From positions 4,836,001 through 4,900,000 of the forward strand of contig NZ_CP176395.1 in assembly GCF_046244365.1 (NCBI RefSeq): a DNA stretch of 64,000 nucleotides. The letters are read 5' to 3'. Both the position numbers and the translations under genes were made by a program. Below the pieces are notes generated by a model. That model had not been told where the DNA came from. It saw only the letters and a list, made by a program, of their open reading frames with translations, and made no database searches. The stretch is from Paenibacillus_V sp046244365 (GTDB lineage: Bacteria; Bacillota; Bacilli; Paenibacillales; NBRC-103111). Below are positions 16,302 to 25,737 of the stretch, piece after piece; position 1 is the stretch's first letter; each line of letters opens with the position of its first letter.

Positions 16302-17777
16302 TCAGGTACCGCAAAAGGTTTGGTAAGGACTCGTCGATGGAGCCGGCAGCGCGGAATACTCTTCTTGTTCAGGCGCGTGCGCGTAGGGATTCGAAAGCAC
16401 GTCAAGCAGCCGTTCCATCACGCTGTAGTCTTCTTGCTCCACCGCGGCTTCCAGCGCTTCTTCTACCCGGTGATTACGCGGGATAAGAGCAGGATTGCTG
16501 TTCCGCATCAGCTGTTGCGAAGAGGCTTTGGTTTCCTGCTGCCTGCCGAGTCTCGCCTGCCACCGCTCTTGCCACTGAGCAAATTCCGCGGTACCGGACA
16601 GATCCGTATTTTCCGGCTTATCGAAGGTCAGTGCGCGGAAGGTGTTTGTGTAGTCCGCACGATGCCTCTGCATCATTCCGAGCAGGTCTTCGACAAGGGT
16701 TTCGTCCTGCTGCTCCTCGTTATACAACCCCAATTTGGCCCTCATTCCCGCGAGCCAATTGCGGTGAAACAACTCGGAAAATTCGGAAATCGCATGCTGG
16801 GCCAATTTGACCGCTTCCTCCTCGTCGGCATGCAGCAGCGGCAATAAGGTTTCGGCAAATCTCGCGAGATTCCACGCGGCAATATGCGGCTGATTGCCAT
16901 AGGCATAGCGGCCTTGCATGTCAATGGAACTGAATACCGTTGCCGGGTCATAGGTATCCATGAAAGCGCATGGACCATAATCAATGGTTTCTCCGCTGAT
17001 CGCCATGTTATCGGTGTTCATCACCCCGTGAATAAAGCCGACGAGCTGCCATTTGGCGATCAGCGACGCTTGACGCTTAATCACTTCCTGTAATAATACA
17101 AGATAGCGATTCTCCTCGTCGCCAACTTCCGGATAATGCCTTTGCAAGGTGTAATCGGACAAGGACTTGAGATCCTGAACAGAGCCCCAATTGGCAACGT
17201 ATTGAAAAGTGCCGACGCGCAGATGACTGGCAGCCACGCGGGTCAAAATAGCTCCAGGTTGCACCGTTTCGCGGTATAACGGCTCGCCGGTCGACACAAC
17301 CGCCAGGCTGCGAGTGGTAGCAATACCAAGCGCATGCATGGCTTCGCTGATGATGTATTCGCGCAGCATCGGTCCAAGTGCCGCCCGGCCGTCTCCTCGG
17401 CGCGAGTATGGCGTTCTCCCCGAGCCCTTAAGCTGAATATCAACCCTCTCGCCCGAGGGGGTGATCTGTTCGCCGAGCAGCAAAGCCCGGCCGTCCCCTA
17501 ACATGGTAAAATGCCCGAATTGATGCCCGGCATAAGCTTGAGCCAGCGGCTCCGCCCCTTCGGGAATCCGGTTGCCGGCAAGCGTCTGAACGCCGTCATT
17601 GCTTTGCAGCGCTTGAGCGTTCAACCCTAGGGATGCTGCGAACGGTTCATTCAAGATGACCAACTTCGGAGAGCTTACAGGGGTTGGGTTGAGCCCGGTA
17701 AACATGGATGCTGGCAGACGCGCGTAACTGTTATCGAAATGCCATCCCGGTTCTATGAACGCTTTAGAATTAGTCAT
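16302..17777 (-). CDS. selO: Protein adenylyltransferase SelO (YdiU/UPF0061)
   Basis: This 491-residue pseudokinase-fold enzyme transfers AMP from ATP to Ser, Thr or Tyr of target proteins. Its roles are linked to redox stress in characterised homologues. Family hallmarks are visible: GSGRTPYSRRGDGRAALGP (glycine-rich, about residue 108), MNTDNMAISGETIDYGPCAF (active site, about residue 235) and the C-terminal YQTFCGT. The C-terminal Cys is conserved in this form rather than selenocysteine. I chose the ATG at 17777, with AAGGGG five bases upstream. A longer frame to 17840 has no binding site. Confidence 0.95.
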   Translation of the reverse strand: MTNSKAFIEPGWHFDNSYARLPASMFTGLNPTPVSSPKLVILNEPFAASLGLNAQALQSNDGVQTLAGNRIPEGAEPLAQAYAGHQFGHFTMLGDGRALLLGEQITPSGERVDIQLKGSGRTPYSRRGDGRAALGPMLREYIISEAMHALGIATTRSLAVVSTGEPLYRETVQPGAILTRVAASHLRVGTFQYVANWGSVQDLKSLSDYTLQRHYPEVGDEENRYLVLLQEVIKRQASLIAKWQLVGFIHGVMNTDNMAISGETIDYGPCAFMDTYDPATVFSSIDMQGRYAYGNQPHIAAWNLARFAETLLPLLHADEEEAVKLAQHAISEFSELFHRNWLAGMRAKLGLYNEEQQDETLVEDLLGMMQRHRADYTNTFRALTFDKPENTDLSGTAEFAQWQERWQARLGRQQETKASSQQLMRNSNPALIPRNHRVEEALEAAVEQEDYSVMERLLDVLSNPYAHAPEQEEYSALPAPSTSPYQTFCGT

Positions 17778-17930
17778 CGTATCCCCTTTTCCTGCTGCCT
17801 TCATGCAGCAAACTATTTCTATTATAACCCGCCATTGCATAAATCTACCCGCAGTCCCCTATCTCAATCTAACGTAAATTTCTTTTGTTTTCATCAAGTT
17901 GCGGAGAGTACGATTGAATTCCGGATACGG

Positions 17931-18446
17931 CTAGCTGCTTCTATACCAATGCAAAGCCTTTGTTTCCAATTGTTTAACGAACGCATCTTTCCCGTCCATA
18001 TAAGCCGCAATATCTTTAGGGAATTGTTTGGCAAGGTTTTCTTTTAGATTTCCATACTGTTTTGCTTCCTCGTCATGCGTTCGGAGGTAGTCTCTTACAG
18101 CCAAATGGCGAACAATATCTTCCTCGTTATCCGCCTGGAACACATGGACTTGATGTGTTCGATTCTCTCCGCCTTTTCTGAAATATCTTCTTCCTTTCAT
18201 GCCGAACTCACCCATGCATTCGTAGCCAAGCGCTGCCATTTGTTTATTAAAAGCATCTATTCTTTCAATATCTTTGACTACCGGCATCATATCGATGACC
18301 GGTTTGGCGTGCAGTCCGGGAACGGAAGTGCTGCCAATATGATGAATGTCCACTAACTCGTCGCCAAAAATAGTCGAGATTTCCCGTGATTCTTCCATGA
18401 ACATTCGACTCCATTTATCGTTATATTCCGTAACTACAACCTTCAT
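17931..18446 (-). CDS. GrpB/UPF0157 family protein
   Basis: This 171-residue protein carries the family signature HIGSTSVPGLHAKPVIDMM (about residues 36-54). This is a nucleotidyltransferase-like GS-x10-D motif, preceded by YNDKWSRMFMEE. AAGGGGG lies eight bases before the ATG. GrpB proteins are small cytosolic nucleotidyltransferase-fold proteins, sometimes fused to CoaE; the substrate is unknown. It stands alone on the minus strand. Confidence 0.85.
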   Translation of the reverse strand: MKVVVTEYNDKWSRMFMEESREISTIFGDELVDIHHIGSTSVPGLHAKPVIDMMPVVKDIERIDAFNKQMAALGYECMGEFGMKGRRYFRKGGENRTHQVHVFQADNEEDIVRHLAVRDYLRTHDEEAKQYGNLKENLAKQFPKDIAAYMDGKDAFVKQLETKALHWYRSS

Positions 18447-18676
18447 TTCATTAACCCCCTTAAATATTGATAGTGACCCGCAAGCTAATGCTTCACCAAA
18501 AAGCTATTATACCAAAAATATCCGTCCATAACGCAGATCATAATCCGAACCGCGAGACATTCAGTAGTCTTTCAGCAAATACTCATGATTCCTTCAACTT
18601 GCTTTCAGAACGGATTCAGTTTGAGGGGATATACTTCGAATCATTACATAACCGAACGCGGAAAAGGAGCTGACAC
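18447..18676 (+). promoter_or_regulatory. Intergenic region with promoter of the envelope operon
   Basis: About 230 bp separate divergent grpB and the VTC-like gene. TTGAGG (about 18621) and TACATA (18 bp further) make a candidate sigma-A promoter for the operon. AAAAGGAG stands seven bases before its first ATG. No other feature was seen. Confidence 0.4.
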
Positions 18677-19420
18677 ATGGCTATCGAGGTATTCAACCGT
18701 TACGAAAACAAATATTTGCTGGATGATGCGGCCTTTCACCGGATTTACAACAGGCTGCTCGACTATATGGTGCTCGACGCATACAACAAGGTGCATCCGT
18801 TCTACTCCATCAGCAACATTTATTTCGATACCCAGGACGACGCTCTAATTCGAAAAAGCCTCTCCAAGCCGAAGTACAAAGAAAAACTTCGTCTGCGAGC
18901 ATACGGCGTACCGGAAGCGGACGCGAACGTGTATCTGGAACTGAAAAAAAAGGTGTTCGGCTTGGTTAATAAAAGACGGACGGCACTTCGGCTCGATGAA
19001 GCCTATGCTTTCGTTCGAACGGGCGTCGAGCCCGATTTCAAGCCTTATATGAACAAGCAAGTGATTCATGAGATTCATTACTTCCTGCAGCGATACGAGC
19101 TGGTGCCGAAGGTGTACTTGGCTTATGAACGGAAAGCCCTGTTCGGTATCGATAATCGCGATCTGAGGATTACATTCGATACGAACATCCGATCCAGGCG
19201 ATACGACTTAAAGCTGGAGAGCGGCGATCATGGCGATTCCTTGCTGGAACCCGGACGATGGTTGATGGAAGTGAAGGCCGAGCAAACGATCCCTATGTGG
19301 CTCTCGAAAATGCTATCGGAACATCGGATGTTTCGGGCCAGCTTTTCCAAATACGGCAATGAATACAAGAAATATTTAGGACACGTCAAAACCAGGCAAG
19401 GGGACACGCAATATGCTTGA
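18677..19420 (+). CDS. VTC-domain protein (polyphosphate polymerase-like)
   Basis: This 247-residue protein has the triphosphate-tunnel fold of the VTC domain. The opening NRYENKYLLDDA and alternating charged strands KEKLRLRAYG, VYLELKKKVFG, KVYLAYERKALFG and RWLMEVKAE supply the basic and acidic tunnel residues of the family. Eukaryotic Vtc4 makes polyphosphate. Bacterial members are usually next to DUF4956 membrane proteins and CotH or beta-helix proteins, and their product is uncertain. It is the first gene of a five-gene operon and overlaps the DUF4956 gene by eight bases, suggesting translational coupling and a complex. Confidence 0.85.
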   Translation: MAIEVFNRYENKYLLDDAAFHRIYNRLLDYMVLDAYNKVHPFYSISNIYFDTQDDALIRKSLSKPKYKEKLRLRAYGVPEADANVYLELKKKVFGLVNKRRTALRLDEAYAFVRTGVEPDFKPYMNKQVIHEIHYFLQRYELVPKVYLAYERKALFGIDNRDLRITFDTNIRSRRYDLKLESGDHGDSLLEPGRWLMEVKAEQTIPMWLSKMLSEHRMFRASFSKYGNEYKKYLGHVKTRQGDTQYA

Positions 19421-20096
19421 GTCCATTTTGAATTCGACTGGAACAACGACGGATTTAACGTTATCCCATGCAGTACTTACCATCCTGATCTCCATCTCAT
19501 TAGGGTTGATCATCAGCTTCACTTATATGAAGACGAGCCTTCGTAGCGGCTACTCGCCGAACTTCACGCTGACCATGGTTATCCTGCCCGCAATCGTAGC
19601 CGTCATTATCCTCTTAATCGGGAGCAACATCGCAAGGGCCTTCAGCTTGGCGGGCGCCTTTTCCATCATTCGATTTCGAAGCGCGCCCGGCGACCCTAAA
19701 GATATCGCCTACGTCCTGCTCACGATGGCGGCCGGACTGGCCGTCGGCGTAGGATCCTTCGGTTATGCCGTATTGTTTACAATATGTCTTTGTCTGCTGA
19801 TGTTTATTTTGAGCATGACCAGGTTCGGAGTGAAGAAAGCGACTCAGCTTATGCTCAAGGTCACGATTCCCGAGGATTTGGGCTATGAAGAAGCATTCGA
19901 CGAGGTGTTCAAGAAATTCCGTATTGCCTACGAGCTCAAGAAGGTCAGAACGACCGAATTAGGCAGCCTTTATGAATTGGTTTACCTGGTTACGATGGAT
20001 CACGTCACGAATCAAAAAGAATTCCTGGACGCGATTCGAGTCCGAAACGGCAATCTGGAAATCGCCTTAACCATGAGTCCCATGACGACGGAATAG
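19413..20096 (+). CDS. DUF4956 membrane protein
   Basis: This 227-residue protein has about four N-terminal transmembrane helices and a soluble C-terminal domain of about 85 residues (from about 140). The DUF4956 hallmark lies between helices: AFSLAGAFSIIRFRSAPGDP (about residues 73-92). The start codon is inside the end of the VTC gene. DUF4956 proteins occur next to VTC-domain proteins. The likely role is a membrane partner that moves or anchors the product of the VTC enzyme. That is inference; no activity is established in the window. Confidence 0.85.
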   Translation: MLESILNSTGTTTDLTLSHAVLTILISISLGLIISFTYMKTSLRSGYSPNFTLTMVILPAIVAVIILLIGSNIARAFSLAGAFSIIRFRSAPGDPKDIAYVLLTMAAGLAVGVGSFGYAVLFTICLCLLMFILSMTRFGVKKATQLMLKVTIPEDLGYEEAFDEVFKKFRIAYELKKVRTTELGSLYELVYLVTMDHVTNQKEFLDAIRVRNGNLEIALTMSPMTTE

Positions 20097-20123
20097 TAGA
20101 CCATTTTGGAAAGGAAGATACCG

Positions 20124-22004
20124 ATGAAACATGATCGAACGAAAGTAGGAGCCGCTTTCCTGTGCTTGGCGGCCTTCTTGTCCGCTTGCAACGGCAATGC
20201 CTCCGTTACTCCCTCCTCTTCTCCAACCGCTTTGGAGGCTGTGTCTACGTCAGCCGCAAAAACGGCTAATGGAACCGGCGTACCCGAGAAAGCGACTTAC
20301 AAGGAAAACGATCGAATGACGGATTGGACGAAGGAGAACCCGGTCGAGATTCGATTGAATGGAACGTCTGCGAGCATTGACGGATCTGGAGCCAAAGTAA
20401 AAGACAAATCCGTTGTCATTACGGCTCCAGGTACTTATGTCCTAAGCGGAACATGGGATGACGGCCAAATCGTGGTCAACGTGGCGGAGACGGAAACGGT
20501 AAGACTCGTTCTGAACGGAGTGGACATTCACAGCAGCGGCAGCGCCCCGATCTACGTCAAGGAAGCGGACAAAGCGATCCTTACTTTGCAAGAAGGTTCG
20601 AAAAACAGGATCTCGGATGGCGAAAAGAAAGCTTCAGCGGAAGCTTCCGACGACGAACCGACTGCCGCCGTCTTCAGCAAAGCGGATCTTACCGTGAATG
20701 GAACCGGGACCCTGATCGTTCACGGCAACGCTAACGACGGTATGACAAGTAAAGACGATTTGAAAATCACAGGCGGCAGCATCGAGGTATATGCGGCGGA
20801 CGACGGTGTCATTGGCCGGGACCTGGTAGCCGTAAAAGACGGGAACCTCTCCGTCGAAGCGGGCGGAGACGGGATCAAAACGACGAACGATACCGAATCT
20901 TCGAAAGGGAACATCGCCATCGAAGGCGGCACGTTCCGCATCAAAGCCGGAAGCGACGGCATGCAATCCGCTGCTGCCATAAGGATTGACGGCGGCTCCT
21001 ATACGATTGTTTCCGGCGGAGGCAGCGCTAACGGTAAGGTGAGGACAGGCAACGATCAACAAGGCCCGCGCGGAAGTCAAAATAACGCTCAACAATCGAC
21101 TAAGACGGATTCGCCAAGCGCAAAAGCGCTGAAAGCGACAACAACCGTTGCGGTGTCGGCCGGAACCTTCTCGATCGACTCCAGCGACGATGCCGTGCAC
21201 AGCAACGGATCGATTGTCCTGTCAGGCGGCGAAATGAAGATTGTCTCCGGTGACGACGGGCTCCACGCAGACGCTTCAATCGAAATCGCGGGAGGAACCA
21301 TCGATATCGCCAAGAGCTACGAAGGGATCGAAAGCTCGGAAATCACGATCGCGGACGGCATCATTCGCGTCGTCTCCAGCGACGACGGCGTGAATGTTTC
21401 AGGGGGCAACGACGGATCCTCCCTAGGAGGACGGCCGGGACAAAACCAATTCGCCGCCTCGGCAAACAGCAAGCTCTCGATCCATGGCGGCACCATAACA
21501 GTGGATGCGAATGGCGACGGATTGGATGCGAACGGCTCGATCGTTATGACCGGCGGCACCGTACTCGTAAGCGGTCCGACCGCCAATAACAACGGAGCAT
21601 TGGACTATGACGGCACCTTCAACATGAGCGGAGGCTCTCTTGTCGCGGCAGGAAGTGCCGGCATGGCGATGACACCGTCCGAGGAATCCGGACAATCGTC
21701 TATTCTCATGACCTATTCCCAAACGCAAGCGGCAGGCACCGCGGTTCGTCTGAAAGACGGCGACGGGAACGTCGTTGCCGATGTCACGCCTGCAAAAGCT
21801 TTTCAAACGATCGTTATCAGTTCACCGGATTTGAAAAAAGGCAAGACCTATGTCCTCTACTCCGGCGAAACGAAAATAGTCGAGTTCACCATAAGTAACT
21901 CGGTGACTTGGTTGAATGAGTCGGGGGTCACGACCGCCCGCAGCGCGGGACCCGGCGGCCGGGGCAGCAACTCCGGAATGGGCGGAGGCCGAAGCAGACC
22001 CTAG
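20124..22004 (+). CDS. Cthe_2159-like carbohydrate-binding beta-helix lipoprotein
   Basis: This is a 626-residue exported lipoprotein. The signal peptide ends in the lipobox L-S-A-C with Cys22. A Ser/Thr/Ala linker follows (about 23-60), then a long parallel beta-helix with repeated [ST][SG]DDG[IVL] turns (for example SSDDAVHSNGSI, SGDDGLHADASI, SSDDGVNVSGGN). The last 20 residues are Gly- and Arg-rich. The repeats fit the carbohydrate-binding domain of Cthe_2159, which binds cellulose and polygalacturonate. GGAAAGGAAG lies six bases before the ATG at 20124. Its place in the operon suggests that it binds a cell-surface polymer. Confidence 0.85.
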   Translation: MKHDRTKVGAAFLCLAAFLSACNGNASVTPSSSPTALEAVSTSAAKTANGTGVPEKATYKENDRMTDWTKENPVEIRLNGTSASIDGSGAKVKDKSVVITAPGTYVLSGTWDDGQIVVNVAETETVRLVLNGVDIHSSGSAPIYVKEADKAILTLQEGSKNRISDGEKKASAEASDDEPTAAVFSKADLTVNGTGTLIVHGNANDGMTSKDDLKITGGSIEVYAADDGVIGRDLVAVKDGNLSVEAGGDGIKTTNDTESSKGNIAIEGGTFRIKAGSDGMQSAAAIRIDGGSYTIVSGGGSANGKVRTGNDQQGPRGSQNNAQQSTKTDSPSAKALKATTTVAVSAGTFSIDSSDDAVHSNGSIVLSGGEMKIVSGDDGLHADASIEIAGGTIDIAKSYEGIESSEITIADGIIRVVSSDDGVNVSGGNDGSSLGGRPGQNQFAASANSKLSIHGGTITVDANGDGLDANGSIVMTGGTVLVSGPTANNNGALDYDGTFNMSGGSLVAAGSAGMAMTPSEESGQSSILMTYSQTQAAGTAVRLKDGDGNVVADVTPAKAFQTIVISSPDLKKGKTYVLYSGETKIVEFTISNSVTWLNESGVTTARSAGPGGRGSNSGMGGGRSRP

Positions 22005-22042
22005 AGCCGCGCAGAACAACATTATTCAAGAAAGGCGGCGGA

Positions 22043-23008
22043 ATGATTTTGAAAACCAAGCGTCCTCTCCGGCGAAAACGATTCATCCTTACGACGGTGA
22101 CGTTATGCACCCTTCTCGCGGGCGGCGTCTTATACCGGCTAGCCGATCGTTATTTGATCGAACATGTCGAGGTTGTCGTGACCGCTCTGGAAACGGCTGC
22201 CAAGTCAACTGCCGCATCCGAACCAAATCAAGCCGATACGAGCGCATCCAGTGTGAAATCCGACGATTGGAACTACAGCAGCGATGATCTAACCATCTCG
22301 ATCAAACAAGTTTCTACCGGCTCCGGCAGCGATCGGATTACGTATTACGCAGCCGACGTCAAGACGTCGGACGCTTCCTTGCTGCAGTCCGCTTTTGCCA
22401 AAAATAAGTTCGGGCGCAATATCGTCGAAGCTACCTCCGGCATCGCCGCCGACCATCAAGCCATCTTTGCGATCAATGGCGACTATTACGGTTTTCGTGG
22501 CGACGGCGTCATCATTCGTAACGGCACGCTGTATCGGAACGAACCGGCCCGGGACGCGGTCGCTTTCTACAAGGATGGAACTATGGCCTCCTACGATGAA
22601 CAAAAGGTCTCGGCCCAAACGCTGCTGGACGACGGCGTCCTCCATACGCTCTCGTTCGGTCCGGCGTTAATCAAGAACGGCCAACTCGCGCAAGACTTCA
22701 ACAACGTCAAGATCGATACGAACTTCGGCAATCGTTCCATTTCGAACGCGAACCCCCGCACTGGCATCGGGATGATCGCGCCGAACCATTACGTATTCGT
22801 CGTCGTGGACGGCAGACAGAGCGACAGCCGTGGTATGACGCTGAACGAGTTCGCTCAACTGTTTGCCGATCTCGGGGCCAAGGAAGCGTACAATCTGGAT
22901 GGCGGCGGTTCATCGACGATGTATTTTAAGGGCCGCGTCGTGAATAATCCGCAGGGCAAACAAGAGGAGCGCGGCGTAAGCGATATCCTTTATCTTGGGG
23001 AGGGATAA
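22043..23008 (+). CDS. Phosphodiester glycosidase (NAGPA-domain) membrane-anchored protein
   Basis: This 321-residue protein has a basic N-terminus and one hydrophobic segment (about residues 14-32) that serves as membrane anchor or uncleaved signal. The NAGPA domain follows (about 120-318) with FAINGDYYGFRGDGVIIRNG and the catalytic-type NLDGGGSSTMYFKG (about 285-298). Family members cleave N-acetylglucosamine or other sugars from phosphodiesters and are common in exopolysaccharide and spore loci. It is the fourth gene of the operon and is followed after six bases by the GT2-GtrA gene. A role in trimming a surface glycan phosphodiester is inferred. Confidence 0.85.
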   Translation: MILKTKRPLRRKRFILTTVTLCTLLAGGVLYRLADRYLIEHVEVVVTALETAAKSTAASEPNQADTSASSVKSDDWNYSSDDLTISIKQVSTGSGSDRITYYAADVKTSDASLLQSAFAKNKFGRNIVEATSGIAADHQAIFAINGDYYGFRGDGVIIRNGTLYRNEPARDAVAFYKDGTMASYDEQKVSAQTLLDDGVLHTLSFGPALIKNGQLAQDFNNVKIDTNFGNRSISNANPRTGIGMIAPNHYVFVVVDGRQSDSRGMTLNEFAQLFADLGAKEAYNLDGGGSSTMYFKGRVVNNPQGKQEERGVSDILYLGEG

Positions 23009-23014
23009 CCCATC

Positions 23015-24034
23015 GTGACCGTATTGATTCCTTCTTATGAACCCGATAACCGATTGATCGGGCTGATCGAACGACTCCGGGCCATGACGGATGCCCCAAT
23101 CGTCGTCGTAGACGACGGCAGCGGCGAGAAGTTCCGCGGGATTTTCGAAGCCGTTAAAGCCGCGGGCTGCACCGTGCTTACCCATATTTCGAATAGGGGC
23201 AAGGGGCGAGCTTTGAAGACGGGCTTTCAATATATTATGGAACATGGATCGACACCGGGCGTCGTTTGCGCGGATAGCGACGGACAACATGCGCCGAAGG
23301 ACATCGTCGCCGTCGGCCAGGCGATTGATGCCCGCGAGGCTACCATTGTTCTGGGCAGCCGAAGGTTTACGGGGAAAGTGCCGCTACGAAGCCGCGTCGG
23401 CAACCGTCTTACCAGCAAAATTTACGATGCTGCGACTGGTATCGGCATTGGGGACACGCAGACCGGGCTTCGCGGATACCCGAGCCATATGCTTGCTTGG
23501 TTATGTCAAGTACCGGGCGAACGGTTTGAATACGAGATGAACCTTCTGCTCCAAGCTCCCGCTCAAGGCTATGGCATTGCGGAGTTGCCGATCGATACGA
23601 TTTATTTGAACGAGAATCGTTCTTCCCATTTTCGGCCGATTGCAGACTCGCTCAACGTTTACCTGCCCATCCTGAAATTTTGCGCATCTTCCGTCATCTC
23701 GGGCGTTCTGGACTTCGTACTCCTCTTGCTCCTTCAAGTCATAACCGCGAATCTGCTTGTTTCCGTCATCGGTGCAAGACTCGGGAGTTCAGCCGCGAAT
23801 TACGCCATCAACCGGCGCTTCGTCTTTGCTCGTCCGAAGAAGGGATCGGTCGTAAAGTCGGCGGCACGTTATTACTCGCTCGCAGCCGCGATTCTCGCGC
23901 TCAATTATGGCCTTCTATCCCTTCTTCATACTATGCTCGAGATTCCCCTAGTACCGGCTAAGCTGGCGACCGAATGTTTATTGTTTCTATTCAGTTATTG
24001 GTGTCAGCGGAGGTTTGTTTATTCGTTTTCCTAG
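23015..24034 (+). CDS. Glycosyltransferase family 2 fused to a GtrA-like membrane domain
   Basis: This 339-residue protein starts at a GTG (23015) with GGGGAGGG ten bases upstream. The N-terminal GT-A domain (about 1-210) shows PSYEPDNRL, VVVDDGSG and the metal site CADSDGQH; GDTQTGLRGYP is typical of dolichyl/polyprenyl-phosphate sugar transferases. The C-terminal part (about 220-339) has four hydrophobic helices with ANYAINRRFVF, the GtrA signature. Such fusions load a sugar on undecaprenyl phosphate and flip it across the membrane. It ends the operon and likely supplies the sugar for the surface polymer handled by its neighbours. Confidence 0.85.
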   Translation: MTVLIPSYEPDNRLIGLIERLRAMTDAPIVVVDDGSGEKFRGIFEAVKAAGCTVLTHISNRGKGRALKTGFQYIMEHGSTPGVVCADSDGQHAPKDIVAVGQAIDAREATIVLGSRRFTGKVPLRSRVGNRLTSKIYDAATGIGIGDTQTGLRGYPSHMLAWLCQVPGERFEYEMNLLLQAPAQGYGIAELPIDTIYLNENRSSHFRPIADSLNVYLPILKFCASSVISGVLDFVLLLLLQVITANLLVSVIGARLGSSAANYAINRRFVFARPKKGSVVKSAARYYSLAAAILALNYGLLSLLHTMLEIPLVPAKLATECLLFLFSYWCQRRFVYSFS

Positions 24035-24184
24035 TGCTGCGGCGGTCATAAGCATCGGCGGTACTCCGTTAATCGGCCCGTTTACACAAGGATAAACGCC
24101 TGCCGGCGTCTAATGACGCCGTGCGATTACCGGTGAAATATAAGCGCTTATTGTGTGAAACATATAAATTCTTAAATTTTGACA

Positions 24185-24220
24185 AAGACTGCCGGCATGC
24201 CGGCAGTCTTCGATTTTGTT
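24185..24220 (+). terminator. Terminator of the envelope operon
   Basis: A perfect 26-bp palindrome (arms AAGACTGCCGGCA and TGCCGGCAGTCTT, 24185-24210) is followed by CGATTTTGTTTT. It lies about 150 bp after the GT2 gene, between convergent genes. The 150 bp before it hold nothing I recognise. Confidence 0.75.
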
Positions 24221-24256
24221 TTGGGTATAAACCCGTCCATCGCCAAAGCGAACCTG

Positions 24257-24883
24257 TTACCGGCTTTGAAAAGCAACTTTTAATCCAAGTCCGATAAATA
24301 TGGTTCCTACGATCTTACCGCTCCACCGGCCCAGCCAAGAGATCCGTATGATCAGCCTTTTCAGCCGATGTACGCTCACGGCAATTACCGTCGTGTAGAT
24401 CACGCCCAGAAGCACAAAGAGTAAGCCTAGGACTAAAAACTGAAAAAACGAAGCCCCCTGGTCCGGATGTACGAACTGCGGCAAAAACGCCAAAAAGAAT
24501 AGGGCTGTTTTCGGGTTTAACACTTCTACGATAATGGCCTGACCGTAACTGCTTAAAGCCGTCATCGGGGAAACCTTCGGCAATTGAGGGTCTGCAGGCT
24601 TTTCTATAATCGCGCGGATACCCAAATACAACAAGTAAGCCGCCCCCGCGAACTTCACAAAGTTGAACGCGAGTGAGGATGTCATCAATATGGCGGAAAG
24701 TCCCGCTGCAGCAAATAACGTATGAATGAAATCTCCGGTCGCAATACCCAGCCCGACCACAACGCCCGCTTTTTTGCCGCCTTGAACGGTACGAGTGACG
24801 GTCAGAAGTACCGCCGGGCCCGGAATCAAAAACAGTCCGACTACGATAACAACGAAGGATATCATGGTGGATAAAGTGAACAT
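24257..24883 (-). CDS. LysE/RhtB-family amino acid exporter
   Basis: This 208-residue protein has six hydrophobic helices. The N-terminal LysE signature reads LIPGPAVLLTVTRTVQGGKKAGVV (about residues 20-43). EVLNPKTALFFLAFLPQFV (about 114-132) is the second conserved block. These proteins export amino acids such as threonine, homoserine, lysine or arginine. GGGGAGG is placed seven bases before the ATG. It stands alone on the minus strand with no regulator next to it, and the substrate is not predictable. Confidence 0.9.
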   Translation of the reverse strand: MFTLSTMISFVVIVVGLFLIPGPAVLLTVTRTVQGGKKAGVVVGLGIATGDFIHTLFAAAGLSAILMTSSLAFNFVKFAGAAYLLYLGIRAIIEKPADPQLPKVSPMTALSSYGQAIIVEVLNPKTALFFLAFLPQFVHPDQGASFFQFLVLGLLFVLLGVIYTTVIAVSVHRLKRLIIRISWLGRWSGKIVGTIFIGLGLKVAFQSR

Positions 24884-24988
24884 GTTGCCTCCCCTCGAAT
24901 GGCGTCAATACTTTTGAATTCTAATCCAAGTATTATATCAGTATGGAGTGATACGAGTCTATACCGGAACCGCCGGCGCCGTAATGCC

Positions 24989-25435
24989 TTACGTCCTTTG
25001 AAGCAACCGTACGATTTCACCGTCGATCGTTTCATCGCTGACCTTTTTAAACCCCAAGGATTCATACAAGTTTCCGGCAACTTGGTTTTCGGGTCTGTGT
25101 CCGATCATGATTCTTTGGCAGTTCATGGAACCCATAAGTGCAATTAGTTTTGCCATCGCATCTTTCCCGTAGCCTTTGCCTTGATGCTTTGCATCAATCA
25201 TCAAAGCAGGAATCCAATAGTTCCCGTCTTGATCGGGCTTATTACAAAAAACAATGAAACCGACTAATTCATCGTCCGAATAAACTGCGCGCAGTTCAAA
25301 ATCATCAACGCATTTCGATTCGGCAATCCAGTAAACGACAGGCACCGGAAAAACATTACGTTGTTCTGATTTGACTTTCAGCTCGGTACAATCGTACCAA
25401 TTCTCGCTAGACACTGGCTTTAGAAAAACTCCCAC
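24989..25435 (-). CDS. GNAT acetyltransferase, BltD/spermidine-acetyltransferase-like
   Basis: This 148-residue enzyme starts at a GTG (25435) with GGGAGG eight bases upstream. The opening LKPVSSENWYDCTELKV resembles BltD-type polyamine acetyltransferases. The acetyl-CoA motif reads DAKHQGKGYGKDAM (about residues 83-96), followed by NLYESLGF. Polyamine acetylation is possible but only by resemblance of the N-terminus. Confidence 0.8.
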   Translation of the reverse strand: MGVFLKPVSSENWYDCTELKVKSEQRNVFPVPVVYWIAESKCVDDFELRAVYSDDELVGFIVFCNKPDQDGNYWIPALMIDAKHQGKGYGKDAMAKLIALMGSMNCQRIMIGHRPENQVAGNLYESLGFKKVSDETIDGEIVRLLQRT

Positions 25436-25737
25436 TGAACATTCCTCCCGTATTTGGCTCCACAGAGGAATGAAAGGAACTCCTCTGCACTAAAACGAAA
25501 CTCTTCTTGTCACAATCACCGTATTTAGGATATTTTTCATACCGCATCACTCCCCTAGCTATCGAAATGAATTCCAATATATTCAATTCAACCTGTTTGG
25601 ATAAAATCCTTCCTTCCCTTTCAGGATCCGATTTGGGATGATTTTTCTTCACCCCAAACAGAAAATGCCTTCGCCTGCGGCGAAGACATTTCGGTACTAA
25701 GGAGGGTCGGGACCCATACAAAATCGTTCTATCGCTT
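25436..25737. other. Intergenic region, 300 bp
   Basis: No convincing gene was found. It holds the hairpin listed next and the promoter region of the GNAT gene. Confidence 0.4.
25664..25692 (-). terminator. Hairpin, likely terminator of the SDR gene
   Basis: AAATGCCTTCGCC and GGCGAAGACATTT pair with one mismatch around TGC. The tail on the minus strand is TCTGTTT, so the T-run is weak. Confidence 0.5.

Noticed and set aside
24185..24210. 26-bp perfect palindrome as phage or plasmid attachment site or operator
   Set aside because: It sits between convergent genes, is followed by a T-rich tail and resembles other CTGCCGGCAG-type terminators in the window. Terminator is the simpler reading.
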